This document shows, in pieces, positions 6,349 through 6,444 of a stretch of 6,444 nt of DNA. The notes under the pieces were generated by a model that was not told the DNA's origin, did no database searches, and was given only the letters and a program-made list of their open reading frames with translations. The DNA comes from Syntrophaceae bacterium UBA1411 (GTDB taxonomy: Bacteria > Desulfobacterota > Syntrophia > Syntrophales > Smithellaceae): the NCBI GenBank assembly GCA_002304995.1, contig DBPV01000068.1:9535-15978 (forward strand), in the 5' to 3' direction. The position numbers were made by a program, and so were the translations under genes. The stretch's first letter is position 1. Every line of letters begins with the position of its first letter.

Positions 6349-6366
6349 ATACTTTTCCGATAAGAC

Positions 6367-6400
6367 AAAAGGCTGAAGCGCGTTACGCTTCAGCCTTTTT
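6367..6400. terminator. Strong intrinsic terminator, probably bidirectional
   Basis: AAAAGGCTGAAGCG (6367-6380) and CGCTTCAGCCTTTT (6386-6399) form a perfect 14-bp stem with the loop CGTTA. On the plus strand it ends in TTTTT (6396-6400); on the minus strand the other arm ends in TTTT. It can stop plus-strand transcripts from this region and minus-strand transcripts entering from beyond the right edge. Confidence 0.88.
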
Positions 6401-6413
6401 ATCATTTTCCTAG

Positions 6414-6433
6414 ATTCCCGCCTTCGCGGGAAT
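6414..6433. repeat. REP-like palindrome
   Basis: ATTCCCGC (6414-6421) and GCGGGAAT (6426-6433) pair perfectly around the loop CTTC, flanked by CTAG before and GACG after. Palindromes of this kind (GTCATTCCCGC...GCGGGAAT) are dispersed in many copies in numerous proteobacterial and related genomes and are linked to REP transposases, one of which is decayed in this window. Only one copy is visible here. Confidence 0.65.
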
Positions 6434-6444
6434 GACGATTTTTT

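Larger units (their letters stand above)
6124..6366. other. Intergenic stretch, no supported gene
   Basis: A plus-strand frame beginning with GTG 6121 runs 80 codons to TAA 6361, just before the terminator, but its peptide has no family I recognise and no ribosome site. Another plus frame (6131-6247) ends in WRIMAETAWREALWSIRQTK and is also unassigned. Two palindromes fall here (6267-6287, 6332-6348). It may be decayed DNA or an untranslated RNA region. Confidence 0.4.

Noticed and set aside
1..6444. CRISPR array, tRNA, rRNA, toxin-antitoxin or defence genes
   Set aside because: I saw no regularly spaced direct repeats, no tRNA-like cloverleaf and no protein motif of such systems on either strand.

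Overview
The window looks like a piece of a Gram-negative, anaerobe-type chromosome, most likely a syntrophic or sulfate-reducer relative (Desulfobacterota, Syntrophales-like). This rests on the gene mix: a DUF169 protein, a Deg9-like periplasmic protease, a Tat-exported TRAP solute receptor of the TakP type, a REP-associated transposase remnant and a REP-like palindrome. It is an inference; there is no rRNA or other taxonomic marker here.

Layout. Nearly everything intact is on the minus strand. From the left edge: a DUF169 protein (1-474, its C-terminus cut by the window edge) lies 39 bp downstream of a Deg9-like S1C serine protease (514-1995), possibly as one operon. Next comes a scar. The 3' remnant of a REP-associated tyrosine transposase (2034 to about 2404, minus strand, with a one-base frameshift near 2151) abuts, at about 2398-2404, the 3' remnant of a plus-strand monofunctional peptidoglycan transglycosylase gene (about 2398-2709). 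Both genes have lost their 5' ends at the same point. Convergent to that remnant is an intact TRAP-type solute-binding protein (2755-3864) with no TRAP membrane subunits beside it. A 257 bp gap with a possible promoter follows.

The right part holds a serine beta-lactamase-like hydrolase that stops about 20 residues after its active-site SxxK motif (4122-4982, a 3'-truncated pseudogene), then a 339 bp gap with no convincing gene (4983-5321), then a small lipoprotein of unknown function (5322-5789). The last 655 bp (5790-6444) carry no recognisable gene. They hold a possible plus-strand promoter and ribosome site in front of a 51-codon ORF, and a dense run of palindromes that includes a strong bidirectional terminator (6367-6400) and a REP-like palindrome (6414-6433).

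How the genes relate. The intact products act at the cell envelope or periplasm (protease, receptor, lipoprotein), with the DUF169 protein probably cytoplasmic. I see no shared pathway. The main theme is gene decay and rearrangement: three truncated genes within about 3 kb, next to a REP transposase relic. I found no sign of a defence system, CRISPR array, tRNA, rRNA or a new multigene system.
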